This document shows, one piece after another, positions 26,301-35,177 of a DNA stretch of 64,000 nt; the first letter of the stretch is position 1, and each line of letters begins with the position of its first letter. The position numbers were made by a program, and so were the translations under genes. This DNA comes from Acuticoccus kalidii (GTDB lineage: Bacteria; Pseudomonadota; Alphaproteobacteria; Rhizobiales; Amorphaceae), in assembly GCF_021556395.1 (NCBI RefSeq), contig NZ_JAKGCS010000019.1, positions 1 through 64,000 on the forward strand, written 5' to 3'. The notes under the pieces are model-generated. The model saw only the letters and a list, made by a program, of their open reading frames with translations. It was not told where the DNA came from and searched no databases.

Positions 26301-27386
26301 TTGCTGAAGCAACTAGCACTCACGGCCGCGGCGTCCGCCATGGCGATTACCGCAGCGACCGCCCAGGACAGCCTGACGATCGTGTCCTGGGGCGGGGCCT
26401 ATTCTGAGAGCCAGCTCAAGGCCTACGACGAGCCCTATACCGAAAAGACCGGCGTTCAGATCCTCCACGAGGACAAGTCGAACCAGGCGCTCGCCGGCAT
26501 CCGCAGCCAGGTCGAGGCGGGCAATGTGACCTGGGACGTCGTCGACATGCTCCAGTCCGACGCGCAGCGCGCCTGTGACGAGGGCCTGCTCGTCGAGATC
26601 GAGTTCGACGAGTGGCTCGCCCCCGCACCCGACGGCACCCCGGCGTCCGAGGACTTCATCGAGGGGACGACCGGCGACTGCTTCGTGCCGCAGATCCTCT
26701 ATGCGACGATGTTCGCCTACAACACGAACGCCTTCCCGGACGGTGGGCCGAAGACGATCGCGGACGTGTGGGACCTCGAGAAGTTCCCCGGCACGCGCTC
26801 CTTGGAGAAGATCCCGCAGAAGAATCTCGAATGGGCCCTGATGGCCGACGGCGTTCCGGCCGACGAGGTGTATGAGCTCCTCGCGACGGAAGAGGGCCAG
26901 GACCGCGCCTTCGCCAAGCTCGACGAGATCAAAGGCAACGTCATCTGGTGGGAGGCCGGCGCGCAGCCGCCGCAGCTCCTCGCCGACGGCGAGGTGACGA
27001 TCGCCTCCGCCTATAACGGCCGCATCTTCAACGCGCAGGTCAACGAGGACCAGCCGTTCGAGATCATGTGGGACGGTCAGATGTTCGAGGTCGACGGCTG
27101 GGTGGTCCCGGTCGACAACGACAATCTCGAGCAGATCAAGGACTATCTGTTCTTCGCCACCGACACGCAGCGCCTCGCCGATCAGGCGAAGTACATCGCC
27201 TATGCGCCGGCGCGTGAATCCTCGGTGCCGCTCGTCGGCAATCACGAGGCGACGGGCGTGGACATGAAGCCCCACATGCCGACCTCGCCGGAGAACTTCC
27301 AGAACGCCGTTCGCTTCGACGTCGAGTTCTGGGCCGACTATGGCGACGCGATCGAAGAGCGCTTCAACGCCTGGCTCTCCTCCTAA
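26301..27386 (+). CDS. Periplasmic substrate-binding protein, spermidine/putrescine type
   Basis: The 361-aa protein has a signal peptide (MLKQLALTAAASAMAITAATAQ) and mature part DSLTIVSWGGAYSESQLKAY, the PotD/PotF pattern, with DVVDMLQSDAQRACDEGLL, MFAYNTNAFPDGGPKT and YAPARESS. TTG at 26301, preceded by GAGGGAG, is the best start because it gives a clean signal peptide; the upstream in-frame codon is 26274. It binds a polyamine or related cation in the periplasm for the permeases at 27547 and 28844. Confidence 0.87.
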   Translation: MLKQLALTAAASAMAITAATAQDSLTIVSWGGAYSESQLKAYDEPYTEKTGVQILHEDKSNQALAGIRSQVEAGNVTWDVVDMLQSDAQRACDEGLLVEIEFDEWLAPAPDGTPASEDFIEGTTGDCFVPQILYATMFAYNTNAFPDGGPKTIADVWDLEKFPGTRSLEKIPQKNLEWALMADGVPADEVYELLATEEGQDRAFAKLDEIKGNVIWWEAGAQPPQLLADGEVTIASAYNGRIFNAQVNEDQPFEIMWDGQMFEVDGWVVPVDNDNLEQIKDYLFFATDTQRLADQAKYIAYAPARESSVPLVGNHEATGVDMKPHMPTSPENFQNAVRFDVEFWADYGDAIEERFNAWLSS

Positions 27387-27397
27387 GCGAGAGCGAC

Positions 27398-27420
27398 GGG
27401 GCGGCGCGCGTCGCCGCCCC
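27398..27420 (+). terminator. Strong intercistronic hairpin after the binding-protein gene
   Basis: GGGGCGGCG and CGCCGCCCC form a perfect 9-bp stem with a CGCGT loop, 12 bp after the binding-protein stop and without a T run. Hairpins here usually protect the upstream mRNA or reduce read-through, so that binding protein exceeds permease. That role is inferred. Confidence 0.6.
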
Positions 27421-27546
27421 ACCTTCCCCGACGGGCGTGGTGCGCCCGAACCTGATGCGGCGAACGACGGATGACGTTTTGCTTATGACCGATCGTCTGG
27501 GGTGTGCGGTCCCCCTCCTGGGGACGAGCGACAAGGACAGCGCGCA

Positions 27547-28839
27547 ATGACCGATGCAGCCGTTTCCCCCGGAATGGGTCTCAATCAGACCGCCAGCAAA
27601 TCCGCGCCACTGACCACGGCCGACGGCAAGCCCCTCAAGGCGGCTCTGCGCAAGGCGAACGGACGGGCGCGGCGCAACGCGCTCCTGTTGGTCGCGCCGC
27701 TCTTCGTGTTCCTGCTCTTCACCTACACCATTCCCATCGTTCAGATGATGGCGCGCTCGGTGATGAACCCCGAGGTCGCGAACAACCTGCCCAACACCAG
27801 CGCCGCAATCGGCGATTGGGACGGGGAGGGGCTTCCGAGCGAAGAGGTCTTTGCCGCGATGGCGCAAGACCTCAAGAATGGCGGACGCTCCACCATCGGC
27901 CGCGTCGCCGCCCGCCTCAACACCGACATGCCGGGCCTGCGCTCCACCATGATGGGCGCGATGCGCGATGCCGACGAGTTCCAGGCGCCGTTCAAGGAGG
28001 CGCTCCTCGCCGATGACGACGATTGGGGCGATCCGCGCCTGTGGACGCTGATCAAGCGCGAGACGCGTACGATCACGCCGGCTTATTATCTGCGCGCGCT
28101 CGACTACGAATATGATCAGGCGGGCGAGATCGTGCCCCGGCCGGAAAATCTCCAGGTCTATCGGTCGATCTTCTGGCAGACCGCGTGGATGAGCGGGCTC
28201 ATCACGATCCTCACCATCCTGATGGGCTATCCGGTCGCCCATCTCCTCGCGACGCTGCCGCTGAAACGCGCCAACCTCCTGATGATCCTGGTGCTGCTCC
28301 CGTTCTGGACCTCGCTTCTCGTGCGAACGTCGGCGTGGATCGTGCTGTTGCAGCAGGAGGGCGTGGTCAACAACTTCCTCGTCTTCTTCCAAATCGTCGA
28401 CGACAATGACCGCATGCGGCTGATCTACAACCGGATCGGCACCATCATCGCGATGACGCACATCCTGCTGCCGTTCATGATCCTGCCGCTCTATTCGGTG
28501 ATGAAGACCATTCCGCCGAGCCTCACCCGCGCGGCCCGGTCGATGGGCGCGACGCCGCTGCGGGCGCACCTCACCGTCTATATGCCGCTCACCATTCCGG
28601 GGCTCGCGGCCGGCGTCCTGCTCGTCTTCATTCTGGCGATCGGGTACTATATTACCCCGGCGCTGGTCGGCGGCGAAGGCGGCATCTTCATCTCGAACCT
28701 GATTGCCGACCGGATGACGGGCTCGCTCTCCCAGCTCCGTCTCGCGCTCGCCCTCGCGACGATCCTCCTCGTCGGCGTCCTCGTCCTCTACTGGCTCTTC
28801 AACCGCCTCGTCGGTGTCGAGCGCCTGAAGTTTGGGTGA
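27547..28839 (+). CDS. ABC transporter permease, PotB-like with large periplasmic insert
   Basis: The 430-aa permease has a first helix (NALLLVAPLFVFLLFTYTI), then about 145 residues of soluble insert between helix 1 and helix 2, then the binding-protein-dependent transport domain (SIFWQTAWMSGLITILTILM) with the EAA-like loop SLTRAARSMGATPLRAHLTVYMPLTIPGL (residues shown in part). The long insert is typical of an alphaproteobacterial PotB subfamily. ATG 27547 (MTDAAV) is chosen over ATG 27502. The next gene starts 4 bp downstream. Confidence 0.9.
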   Translation: MTDAAVSPGMGLNQTASKSAPLTTADGKPLKAALRKANGRARRNALLLVAPLFVFLLFTYTIPIVQMMARSVMNPEVANNLPNTSAAIGDWDGEGLPSEEVFAAMAQDLKNGGRSTIGRVAARLNTDMPGLRSTMMGAMRDADEFQAPFKEALLADDDDWGDPRLWTLIKRETRTITPAYYLRALDYEYDQAGEIVPRPENLQVYRSIFWQTAWMSGLITILTILMGYPVAHLLATLPLKRANLLMILVLLPFWTSLLVRTSAWIVLLQQEGVVNNFLVFFQIVDDNDRMRLIYNRIGTIIAMTHILLPFMILPLYSVMKTIPPSLTRAARSMGATPLRAHLTVYMPLTIPGLAAGVLLVFILAIGYYITPALVGGEGGIFISNLIADRMTGSLSQLRLALALATILLVGVLVLYWLFNRLVGVERLKFG

Positions 28840-28843
28840 TCCG

Positions 28844-29686
28844 ATGGCTCTTCCCGATCACGCCACCCGCCTCGAGCGTGTCTGGCACCGCACCTATCTG
28901 ATCATCTGCGGCCTGATCTTCTTCTTTCTGGTCGCGCCGATCATCGTCATCATCCCGCTGTCGTTCAACGCGACGCCCTATTTCACGTTCACGAAAGAGA
29001 TGCTGACGTTCAACCCGGACGGCTATTCGATGCGCTGGTACGACGACCTCTTGTCGTCGCGCGAGTGGATCCGGTCGATCCAGAACTCGTTCTTCATCGC
29101 GATCACCTCGACCATCATCGCGACGACGCTCGGCACGCTTGCCGCGCTCGGCCTGTCACGCCGCGAGATGCCGGCGCGGGCGGCGATCACCGCCTTCCTC
29201 ATCTCGCCGATGATCGTGCCCCTCATCATCACGGCGGCCGCGCTCTTTGCGTTCTATGCGCGGGCGAACCTGTCGCAGACCTATTTTTCGATCATCATGT
29301 CCCACGTCGTCCTCGGCGCGCCCTTCGTGGTGATCACCGTGACGGCGGCGCTCTCCGGCTTCGACAATCAGCTCATTCGCGCCTCCCAGTCGCTGGGGGC
29401 GAACCAGGTGACGACGTTCTTCAAGGTCATCCTGCCGCTGCTGTTGCCGGGCATCATCGCGGGCGGCCTCTTCGCCTTCATCACCTCGCTCGACGAGGTC
29501 GTCGTCGTCCTCTTCCTCGCGGGACCGGAGCAGACGCCGATGACGGTGCGCATGTTCTCCGGGCTGCGTGAGGAGATCAGCCCGACGATCCTGGCGCTCG
29601 CCTCGATCCTGGTCGCGCTGTCGATCGGTTTGTTGACGATGATGGAGCTGTTGCGCCGCCGCACCGAGCGCCAACGCAGCGGCTAG
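28844..29686 (+). CDS. ABC transporter permease, PotC-like
   Basis: The 280-aa permease has six predicted helices, from YLIICGLIFFFLVAPIIVII onward, and the EAA loop RASQSLGANQVTTFFKVILP. It pairs with the PotB-like gene in the polyamine-type importer. ATG 28844 (MALPD) is chosen; a TTG at 28832 overlaps the previous gene. It is the last gene of the operon, and a hairpin follows 20 bp later. Confidence 0.9.
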   Translation: MALPDHATRLERVWHRTYLIICGLIFFFLVAPIIVIIPLSFNATPYFTFTKEMLTFNPDGYSMRWYDDLLSSREWIRSIQNSFFIAITSTIIATTLGTLAALGLSRREMPARAAITAFLISPMIVPLIITAAALFAFYARANLSQTYFSIIMSHVVLGAPFVVITVTAALSGFDNQLIRASQSLGANQVTTFFKVILPLLLPGIIAGGLFAFITSLDEVVVVLFLAGPEQTPMTVRMFSGLREEISPTILALASILVALSIGLLTMMELLRRRTERQRSG

Positions 29687-29705
29687 GCCGGGAGCCAGCG
29701 TCGAT

Positions 29706-29730
29706 TGCCGTGGGTTTCCACGCCACGGCA
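29706..29730 (+). terminator. Hairpin after the polyamine-type operon
   Basis: TGCCGTGG and CCACGGCA pair perfectly across a 9-base loop, 19 bp after the permease stop. There is no good T run, only A+T-rich sequence after it, so termination is plausible but not certain. Confidence 0.45.
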
Positions 29731-29783
29731 TACGGAAAGTTGTAAAAAGTTGCCGCAAAATTTGCGTCCTACGGATCGATTTT

Positions 29784-29802
29784 GAGTAAAGTCGATTTAC
29801 TC
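29784..29802. promoter_or_regulatory. Palindromic element upstream of the LuxR-like gene
   Basis: GAGTAAA-GTCGA-TTTACTC is a perfect 7+7 palindrome about 88 bp upstream of ATG 29890, inside a locally A+T-rich region. It could be an operator for the regulator that follows, or a promoter-region hairpin. Confidence 0.4.
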
Positions 29803-29889
29803 GCCTTGATTGACGAATGGGACGGGCACACCTCGTCCTTGCCGGCGTCGGCCGGGCGAGGCGACACTGTTTGAATGCGATGAGGCGCT

Positions 29890-30663
29890 ATGGAGGATCG
29901 TGCGAATTCGGTCGATGACCGATGCACCGACGAACCGTTGGCAGACACGCCCGGCGACATGATGGACGCCGGACCCTCAAGGCCTCCGGCCGGCGCCGCT
30001 TCCGATCTCGACGCGTTGGCGAGCGAGGCGCTGGCCAACGCGCGGCTCCAGGGGATCGCATCCATCGTCGCGGCTTTGCCGACGGCCGCGATCCTCGTCA
30101 AGGGGAGCGCCGCCGTCGTCGCGATCAATGCCGCGGCGCGGGCGCTCTGCGCCGAAAGCCACGTCTTCGTCGATTCCCACGGCCGGCTCCGCGCGCACGA
30201 TCCGCAGCTCGAGGCGCACATCATCGCGACCGTCGTCGGCGCGCAGGACAATCCCGGCGAGCCGCAGCGCTTGCGGCTGTCGCGGCCGGAGGCGGATGGG
30301 GAGATCTTCGCCTCGATCGCGCATGTCGGCGGCCAATGGGGCACGGCGAGCATGCCGGGCGCGGAGAAGTTCGCCGGCGGCGCGCTCGACGCCGTGATCG
30401 TGCATCTGAGCCGCGAGGCGGGGGCGAGAGGCCGGGTGATCGACGGGATCAAGGGCCAATATGGCCTCGCCGATATCGAGGCGCGCGCGGTCTATGCGAT
30501 CTATCGCGGCGACACGCAGGCCGCGTTCGCGCGGAGCGAGGAGATCCATGTCGCGCTGGTGGACGCGATCTGGGAGCGGGCGATGGCCCGCCTCGGCGTC
30601 AACCGGCGGCGCGATGTGGTGCGCCGCGTGGCGATGTTCACCGAATTGAGCGGCGATAACTGA
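29890..30663 (+). CDS. PAS-like regulator with degenerate LuxR-type C-terminal domain
   Basis: The 257-aa protein has an unordered N-terminus (about 1-40), then a PAS-like region (ASIVAALPTAAILVKGSAAVVAINAAARALC), and a C-terminal 60-residue segment YGLADIEARAVYAIYRGDTQAAFARSEE that lines up with the LTPAEARVA...G...A...I start of LuxR HTH domains. In place of a normal recognition helix it has VDAIWERAMARLGVNRRRDVVRRV, which is charged and keeps the MARLGVNRR pattern. It is probably transcriptional. A palindrome lies upstream; the gene follows the polyamine-type operon. Confidence 0.6.
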   Translation: MEDRANSVDDRCTDEPLADTPGDMMDAGPSRPPAGAASDLDALASEALANARLQGIASIVAALPTAAILVKGSAAVVAINAAARALCAESHVFVDSHGRLRAHDPQLEAHIIATVVGAQDNPGEPQRLRLSRPEADGEIFASIAHVGGQWGTASMPGAEKFAGGALDAVIVHLSREAGARGRVIDGIKGQYGLADIEARAVYAIYRGDTQAAFARSEEIHVALVDAIWERAMARLGVNRRRDVVRRVAMFTELSGDN

Positions 30664-30684
30664 GGCCGGTGGCGGCCCGGCCCG

Positions 30685-31356
30685 TCAGGCCCCGTAGACC
30701 GCGTCGTCCGCCGCCCGGATCGCGTCGAAAAAGGCGGTGAGGCGGGCCGGATCCAACGCCGTGTTCGGCCGCAATCCCGTGCAGACATCGAGCCCGAAGG
30801 GACGCACCTTGCGGATCGCGTCGGCCGCGTTCGACGGGTTGAGTCCGCCGGCGAGAAAGACCGGCGTCGTCACCGAGGCGACGCAGGCGGCCGACACGTC
30901 CCAGTCGTGGACGCGGCCGGTGCCGCCGAGTTCGTCGACCGAAGGGCGGCCGGAATCGAGAAGGAAGGTGTGCGGTCCGGCCCCATAGGCGGCCATGATG
31001 TCGACCGCGCCGCGATCTTCGACATGGATCACCTGGACCCGCCGCAGCCACGGCGCGCGTCGTTCGAGCGCGTCATGGACGGCCGGATCGACGTGCTGGA
31101 CGATCTGCACCGTCGCGACGGCGCAGCGTTCGGCGTGGGCGAGGATCGCATCCGGCTCGGATTCGTAGGTGAGGATCCAGGGCGAGATCGGGGCGGGCAC
31201 ATGGGGGGTGATCGCCCGGGTGGTGTCGTCCGGGATCGGGCCGACTCCCGTCGGCATCGGACCGACGAAGCCGAGCGCGTCCGCGCCCGCCGCGATGGCG
31301 AGCGCAGCCTCGTCCACGGAGCGGATGCAACAGATCTTGACGCGTGTTCTGCGCAT
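30685..31356 (-). CDS. Phosphoribosylanthranilate isomerase (TrpF)-like TIM barrel protein
   Basis: The 223-aa protein looks like TrpF: VKICCIRSVDEAALAIAAGADALGFVG against the usual KICG start, FLLDSGRPS with the catalytic-type Asp, and FLAGGLNPSNAADAIRKV followed by GLDVCTGLR. The Cys of KIC and the Asp of LLD are kept. It is not near other trp genes; instead it ends the pxp-biotin operon, 14 bp after bioY. The role may be non-tryptophan. Start ATG 31356 is chosen over the long upstream open frame. Confidence 0.7.
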   Translation of the reverse strand: MRRTRVKICCIRSVDEAALAIAAGADALGFVGPMPTGVGPIPDDTTRAITPHVPAPISPWILTYESEPDAILAHAERCAVATVQIVQHVDPAVHDALERRAPWLRRVQVIHVEDRGAVDIMAAYGAGPHTFLLDSGRPSVDELGGTGRVHDWDVSAACVASVTTPVFLAGGLNPSNAADAIRKVRPFGLDVCTGLRPNTALDPARLTAFFDAIRAADDAVYGA

Positions 31357-31370
31357 CCGTCCGGCCTCGC

Positions 31371-31955
31371 TCAGCGGGAAAACCGCTCGATGAGGTTCCA
31401 GGCGAACGGCATGACCGCCGTGCCGAGCGCGATCTTGACGATCGAGGCGGCGATGAACGGGGTGAGGCCGAGCGCGAGGACAGGCTTGTCCCAGCCGATG
31501 AGCGCGCCGAGATAGAGCGTGCCGGTGGCGAGGATGATGGCGGTGCCGATGGTCATCGCGGCGAGCGTCGTCGACACGCGGCGGTCCCAGCCGCGCTCGG
31601 CGAGCCAGCCGGTGACGACGGCGGCGAGGAAGAAGCCGATCAGATAACCGCCGGTCGGGCCCATCATGTAGGCGAGGCCGAGGCCGCGCTCGGGCGTGCC
31701 GGAGAACACCGGAAGGCCCATCGCGCCCTGGGCGAGATAGAGGGCGACGGTCGCCGCGGCGAGACGCCAGCCGAAGGCCATGCCGATCACCGTGATGGCG
31801 AAGGTCTGCATCGTCATCGGCACCGGATACATCGGGACGTGCACTTTCGCCGAAACCCACAGCACGAGGGAGCCGGCGACGGCGAGCATCACGTTGCGCG
31901 CGAGGCTGGGCGTCAGAAGGCGGTCGGCGAGAACTGGAGCGGATCGCGTGGTCAT
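31371..31955 (-). CDS. bioY: Biotin transporter BioY
   Basis: The 194-aa membrane protein has the BioY pattern: VHVPMYPVPMTMQTFAITVIG, LPVFSGTPERGLGLAYMMGPTGGYLIGF and TLYLGALIGW. BioY imports biotin alone or as the S component of an ECF transporter; no ECF ATPase is seen nearby. It sits 9 bp after pxpC, within an operon that encodes biotin-dependent proteins, so it probably serves their cofactor supply. Confidence 0.93.
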   Translation of the reverse strand: MTTRSAPVLADRLLTPSLARNVMLAVAGSLVLWVSAKVHVPMYPVPMTMQTFAITVIGMAFGWRLAAATVALYLAQGAMGLPVFSGTPERGLGLAYMMGPTGGYLIGFFLAAVVTGWLAERGWDRRVSTTLAAMTIGTAIILATGTLYLGALIGWDKPVLALGLTPFIAASIVKIALGTAVMPFAWNLIERFSR

Positions 31956-31964
31956 AAGGGGTCC

Positions 31965-32936
31965 TCAGGCGATTGAATCGCGTAGTTTGGCGAACTCTGC
32001 CCGCTGTTCATGGCGTGCAGCGAGCGCCTCGTCCATCGTCACGGCGACGAACCGTACCGTCTTGTTCGGTTGGAGCTGTCCGATCAAGTCCATATCGGCG
32101 GAAATCACCGTCCCGACCATGAAGTAGCCGCCACCCGACACGGCGTCGCGGTGGAGAACGATGGGCTCCGTGCCGCCGGGGATCTGGATCGAGCCGTAAG
32201 GATAGCAGGCATCGGTGATGTTGGAGGGGTCGGAGCCCGCGCCGAAGGGCTGTTCGCGCTCGACAAACTCCATCGGCCGGCCGCCCCGAAAGCGGTAGCC
32301 CATGCGGTCGGCCTCGGGCGCGACGGTCCAGGTGTCCTCGAAAAAGGCGGTCTGCGAGGCCGCGGTGATGCGGTGGATATAAAGCCCCGGCAAAGCCCGC
32401 AGCTCGACGTCTCCGGTGGGGATGCGGCGCAGCTCGGTCGGGATATAGCGGCCGTCCTTCGGAAGATCGGAGGGTCCGAGGGGAAGCTCGTCGCCCGCCG
32501 CGATCGCGCGACCCTTGAAGCCGCCGAGCGCGCCGATCGGGTAGGTCGAGCGGCTGCCGAGCGCGAGCGGCGTATCGATCCCGCCGGAGATCGCGATATA
32601 GGCGCGCGCCCCGCTCTTCAGATAGTCGAAGGTCAGGCGCTGGCCGCCCTTGACGCGGAAGCTCGTCCAGGTCGGCATCTCGGTGCCGTCGACCTTCGGC
32701 GGAAGGTCCGCGCCGCAAACGGCGACGATCCGGTCGTCGGCGAATTCGAGCTCCGGCCCCATGAAGACGGCTTCGAGCCCGGCCGCCCCCTCGTCATTGC
32801 CGACGAGAAGGTTCGCCGCGATCAGCGCGCGCCGGTCCATCGCCCCGCCGACGGGAATGCCGAGATGGAAATAGCCCGGCCGCCCGAGATCCTGGATGGT
32901 GGTCAAAAGGCCCGGATTGATGACGGTAACGGTCAT
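31965..32936 (-). CDS. pxpC: PxpC-like biotin-dependent carboxyltransferase subunit (KipA/AHS2)
   Basis: The 323-aa protein is of the 5-oxoprolinase subunit C/allophanate hydrolase subunit 2 family: VINPGLLTTIQDLGRPGYFHLGIPVGGAMD, ISGGIDTPLALGSRSTYPIGALGG and DAVSGGGYFMVGTVISADMDLIGQ (in part). The same fold forms the carboxyltransferase half of urea carboxylase. ATG 32936 overlaps the pxpB stop (ATGA). Together with PxpA and PxpB it would open 5-oxoproline or a similar lactam; the biotin genes beside it suggest a biotin-dependent variant. Confidence 0.88.
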   Translation of the reverse strand: MTVTVINPGLLTTIQDLGRPGYFHLGIPVGGAMDRRALIAANLLVGNDEGAAGLEAVFMGPELEFADDRIVAVCGADLPPKVDGTEMPTWTSFRVKGGQRLTFDYLKSGARAYIAISGGIDTPLALGSRSTYPIGALGGFKGRAIAAGDELPLGPSDLPKDGRYIPTELRRIPTGDVELRALPGLYIHRITAASQTAFFEDTWTVAPEADRMGYRFRGGRPMEFVEREQPFGAGSDPSNITDACYPYGSIQIPGGTEPIVLHRDAVSGGGYFMVGTVISADMDLIGQLQPNKTVRFVAVTMDEALAARHEQRAEFAKLRDSIA

Positions 32937-33802
32937 TTCAGCGCCTCCAGGAGCTTGGCGTTGTAGGCGTCGATCCCCTTGTTGAAGTCGGCGAGATCGA
33001 AGGTGACTTCGGCCATTTTCGGAATGAAGCGCTCGGCCTCGACCTCGGCGAGGAGATGGTCGTAGGTCGGCCGGTCGATCGGCTCGAACTTCACGATGTC
33101 GCCGGGGCGGAAGAAGACCATGAAATCGCGCAGATAGGGCGCGCTCTGGGTTGGGTCGAAGATCGGCATCGGGGTGATGCCGAACATCTGGTACCCGCCG
33201 GCGCCGCGCACCGAATAGATGCACGAGAAGCAGCCGCCATAGCCGACCGTCTGTTTCGGCGTGTCGGTGCGGGGGCGCAGATATTTCGGCACTTCGATCT
33301 GCCGGGCGCGCTCGACCATCTGATAGAGGAACGGCAGGCCCGACACGAAGCCCACCATCGACACGAACCAGGGCGAAGCGGAGTGCGCGGTGATGAAGTC
33401 CTCCACCGAGGCATAGCCGTTGATCCGCGCGGCATATTCGATGTCGGAGCCGGAGGGATCCTGATGGCGCTCGCGAAAGCGCATCAGCGTCTCGTGCGTC
33501 CAGGGGTCCTGGTAGAAGACCGGAACCTCGATGATGCGCGTCGTGAGGCGCGACTCGGCCGTGTCGGCGACGCTCTCCATCGACTTCAACTGCTCGAGCA
33601 GCGCCTCCGGGTGGATCTTGTCCGGATTGAAGCCGATCTGGAAGGACGCGTTGGCGGGGCAGATCTCGGTGACGCCGTCGATGTCCGCATCGCGCACGGC
33701 GTTGGTGATGGCGAGAGACTTGAAGAAGGCGTCGAGGCTCATCGCCTCGTCGACCTCGACGAAAATCTGTTCGTCGCCTCCGAAACTGTAGCGTGCGCTC
33801 AT
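32933..33802 (-). CDS. pxpB: PxpB-like carboxyltransferase subunit (KipI/AHS1)
   Basis: The 289-aa protein belongs to the 5-oxoprolinase subunit B/allophanate hydrolase subunit 1 family, with MVGFVSGLPFLYQM, YGGCFSCIYSVRGAGGYQMFGITP and FFRPGDIVKFEPI. It is longer than B. subtilis KipI by an N-terminal and an internal part, as in the split biotin-linked variants. It overlaps pxpC by 4 bp and starts 13 bp after the biotin carboxylase stop. Confidence 0.87.
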   Translation of the reverse strand: MSARYSFGGDEQIFVEVDEAMSLDAFFKSLAITNAVRDADIDGVTEICPANASFQIGFNPDKIHPEALLEQLKSMESVADTAESRLTTRIIEVPVFYQDPWTHETLMRFRERHQDPSGSDIEYAARINGYASVEDFITAHSASPWFVSMVGFVSGLPFLYQMVERARQIEVPKYLRPRTDTPKQTVGYGGCFSCIYSVRGAGGYQMFGITPMPIFDPTQSAPYLRDFMVFFRPGDIVKFEPIDRPTYDHLLAEVEAERFIPKMAEVTFDLADFNKGIDAYNAKLLEALK

Positions 33803-33815
33803 TCAAGCTTCTCCG

Positions 33816-35177
33816 TCACAGGTGTTTGGCATTGTCGTCCAACCAGGTCTCAAGCCACGTGATGTGCGCCTCGCCGCGCCGGACTTCGGGCGCCTTAAGG
33901 AGCGCGGTGAAGAGCGGGAGCGTCGTCTTGAGGCCCCCGATCGTGAGTTCGCTGAGCGCCGCGCCGAGCCGGTCGAGCGCCGCCTCGCGCGTTTCGTCCC
34001 AGACGATGAGCTTGCCGAGGAGGGAATCGTAGAAGGGCGGCACCTCGTAGCCCGGATAGAGCATCGAATCCCACCGCACCCCCGGCCCGCCGGGCAGCCG
34101 CAACGCGTCGATCCGGCCGGGGAAGGGCATGAAATTGTTCGCCGGGTCTTCCGCGTTGAGGCGAACCTCGATCGCGTGGCCGCGGCGGACGATCTCGTCC
34201 TGCCGGTGGGGAAGGGCGCCGCCGCCGGCGATCTTCAGCATCTCGCCGACGAGATCGATGCCGGTGATCATCTCCGTCACCGGATGCTCGACCTGGATGC
34301 GGGTGTTCATCTCGATGAAATAGAAGTCGCCGCTCGTCTCGTCATAGAGATATTCGAGCGTGCCGGCGCCGGAATAGTCCACCGCCTCGGCGAGGCGGAC
34401 GGCGGAGGCGGTGAGGGCCTCGCGCACCGTGGCCGGCAGCGCGGCGGAGGGGGCCTCCTCCCACACCTTCTGGCGACGGCGCTGAAGCGAGCATTCGCGC
34501 TCGAAGAGGTGGACCGCCCGCGTCCCGTCGCCGAGGATCTGGACCTCGACATGGCGGGCGGGGTGGACGACCTTTTCGACATAGAGACCGCCATCGCCGA
34601 AGGCGGCCGCGGCCTCGCCGCTCGCCTGGGAGAACAGCCGCTCGAACTCCGCGCCGTCATTGGCGACGCGGATCCCGCGGCCGCCACCGCCGGCCGCCGC
34701 CTTGATGATCACCGGATAGCCGATGGAATCGGCGATCTTGCGTCCCTCCTCGAGCGAGGCGACGCGGCCCTCGCTGCCGGGAACCGTCGGAACGCCGGCA
34801 GCCTTGGCGGCCTCGCGGGCGGCGACCTTGTCGCCCATCTTCGAGATGACGTCGGCGGACGGGCCGACGAAGGTGAGACCGGCCTCGGCGACGCGCGCTG
34901 CAAAGGTCGCGTTCTCGGCGAGGAAGCCGTAGCCCGGATGGACGGCGTCGGCGCCCGCGGCCTTCGCCGCCTCGATGATATTGTCGATCGACAGGTAGGA
35001 TTTCGCGGCCGAAGGCGGTCCGATGAGGGCCGCCTCGTCGGCGATCTTGACGGCGAGGCTTTCGGCATCGGCGACGGAATAAGCCTGCACGGTCTTGATG
35101 CCGAGTTGCCGCGCGGCGCGGATGATCCGCACCGCGATCTCGCCGCGATTGGCGATGAAGAGGGTCTCGATCGCCAC
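33816..35177 (-). CDS. Biotin carboxylase (AccC-like) of the pxp operon
   Basis: The 453-aa protein has the complete biotin carboxylase: ANRGEIAVRIIRAARQLGI, GYGFLAENATFA, ATP-grasp loop AAAGGGGRGIRV, and the active-site EMNTRIQVEHPVTEMITGIDLV with the catalytic Arg and Glu. It carboxylates biotin on the carrier using ATP and bicarbonate. The start abuts the BCCP stop. The operon context (PxpA, PxpB, PxpC) and absence of accB-length BCCP and accA/accD suggest a dedicated, not fatty acid, carboxylase. Confidence 0.9.
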   Translation of the reverse strand: MAIETLFIANRGEIAVRIIRAARQLGIKTVQAYSVADAESLAVKIADEAALIGPPSAAKSYLSIDNIIEAAKAAGADAVHPGYGFLAENATFAARVAEAGLTFVGPSADVISKMGDKVAAREAAKAAGVPTVPGSEGRVASLEEGRKIADSIGYPVIIKAAAGGGGRGIRVANDGAEFERLFSQASGEAAAAFGDGGLYVEKVVHPARHVEVQILGDGTRAVHLFERECSLQRRRQKVWEEAPSAALPATVREALTASAVRLAEAVDYSGAGTLEYLYDETSGDFYFIEMNTRIQVEHPVTEMITGIDLVGEMLKIAGGGALPHRQDEIVRRGHAIEVRLNAEDPANNFMPFPGRIDALRLPGGPGVRWDSMLYPGYEVPPFYDSLLGKLIVWDETREAALDRLGAALSELTIGGLKTTLPLFTALLKAPEVRRGEAHITWLETWLDDNAKHL

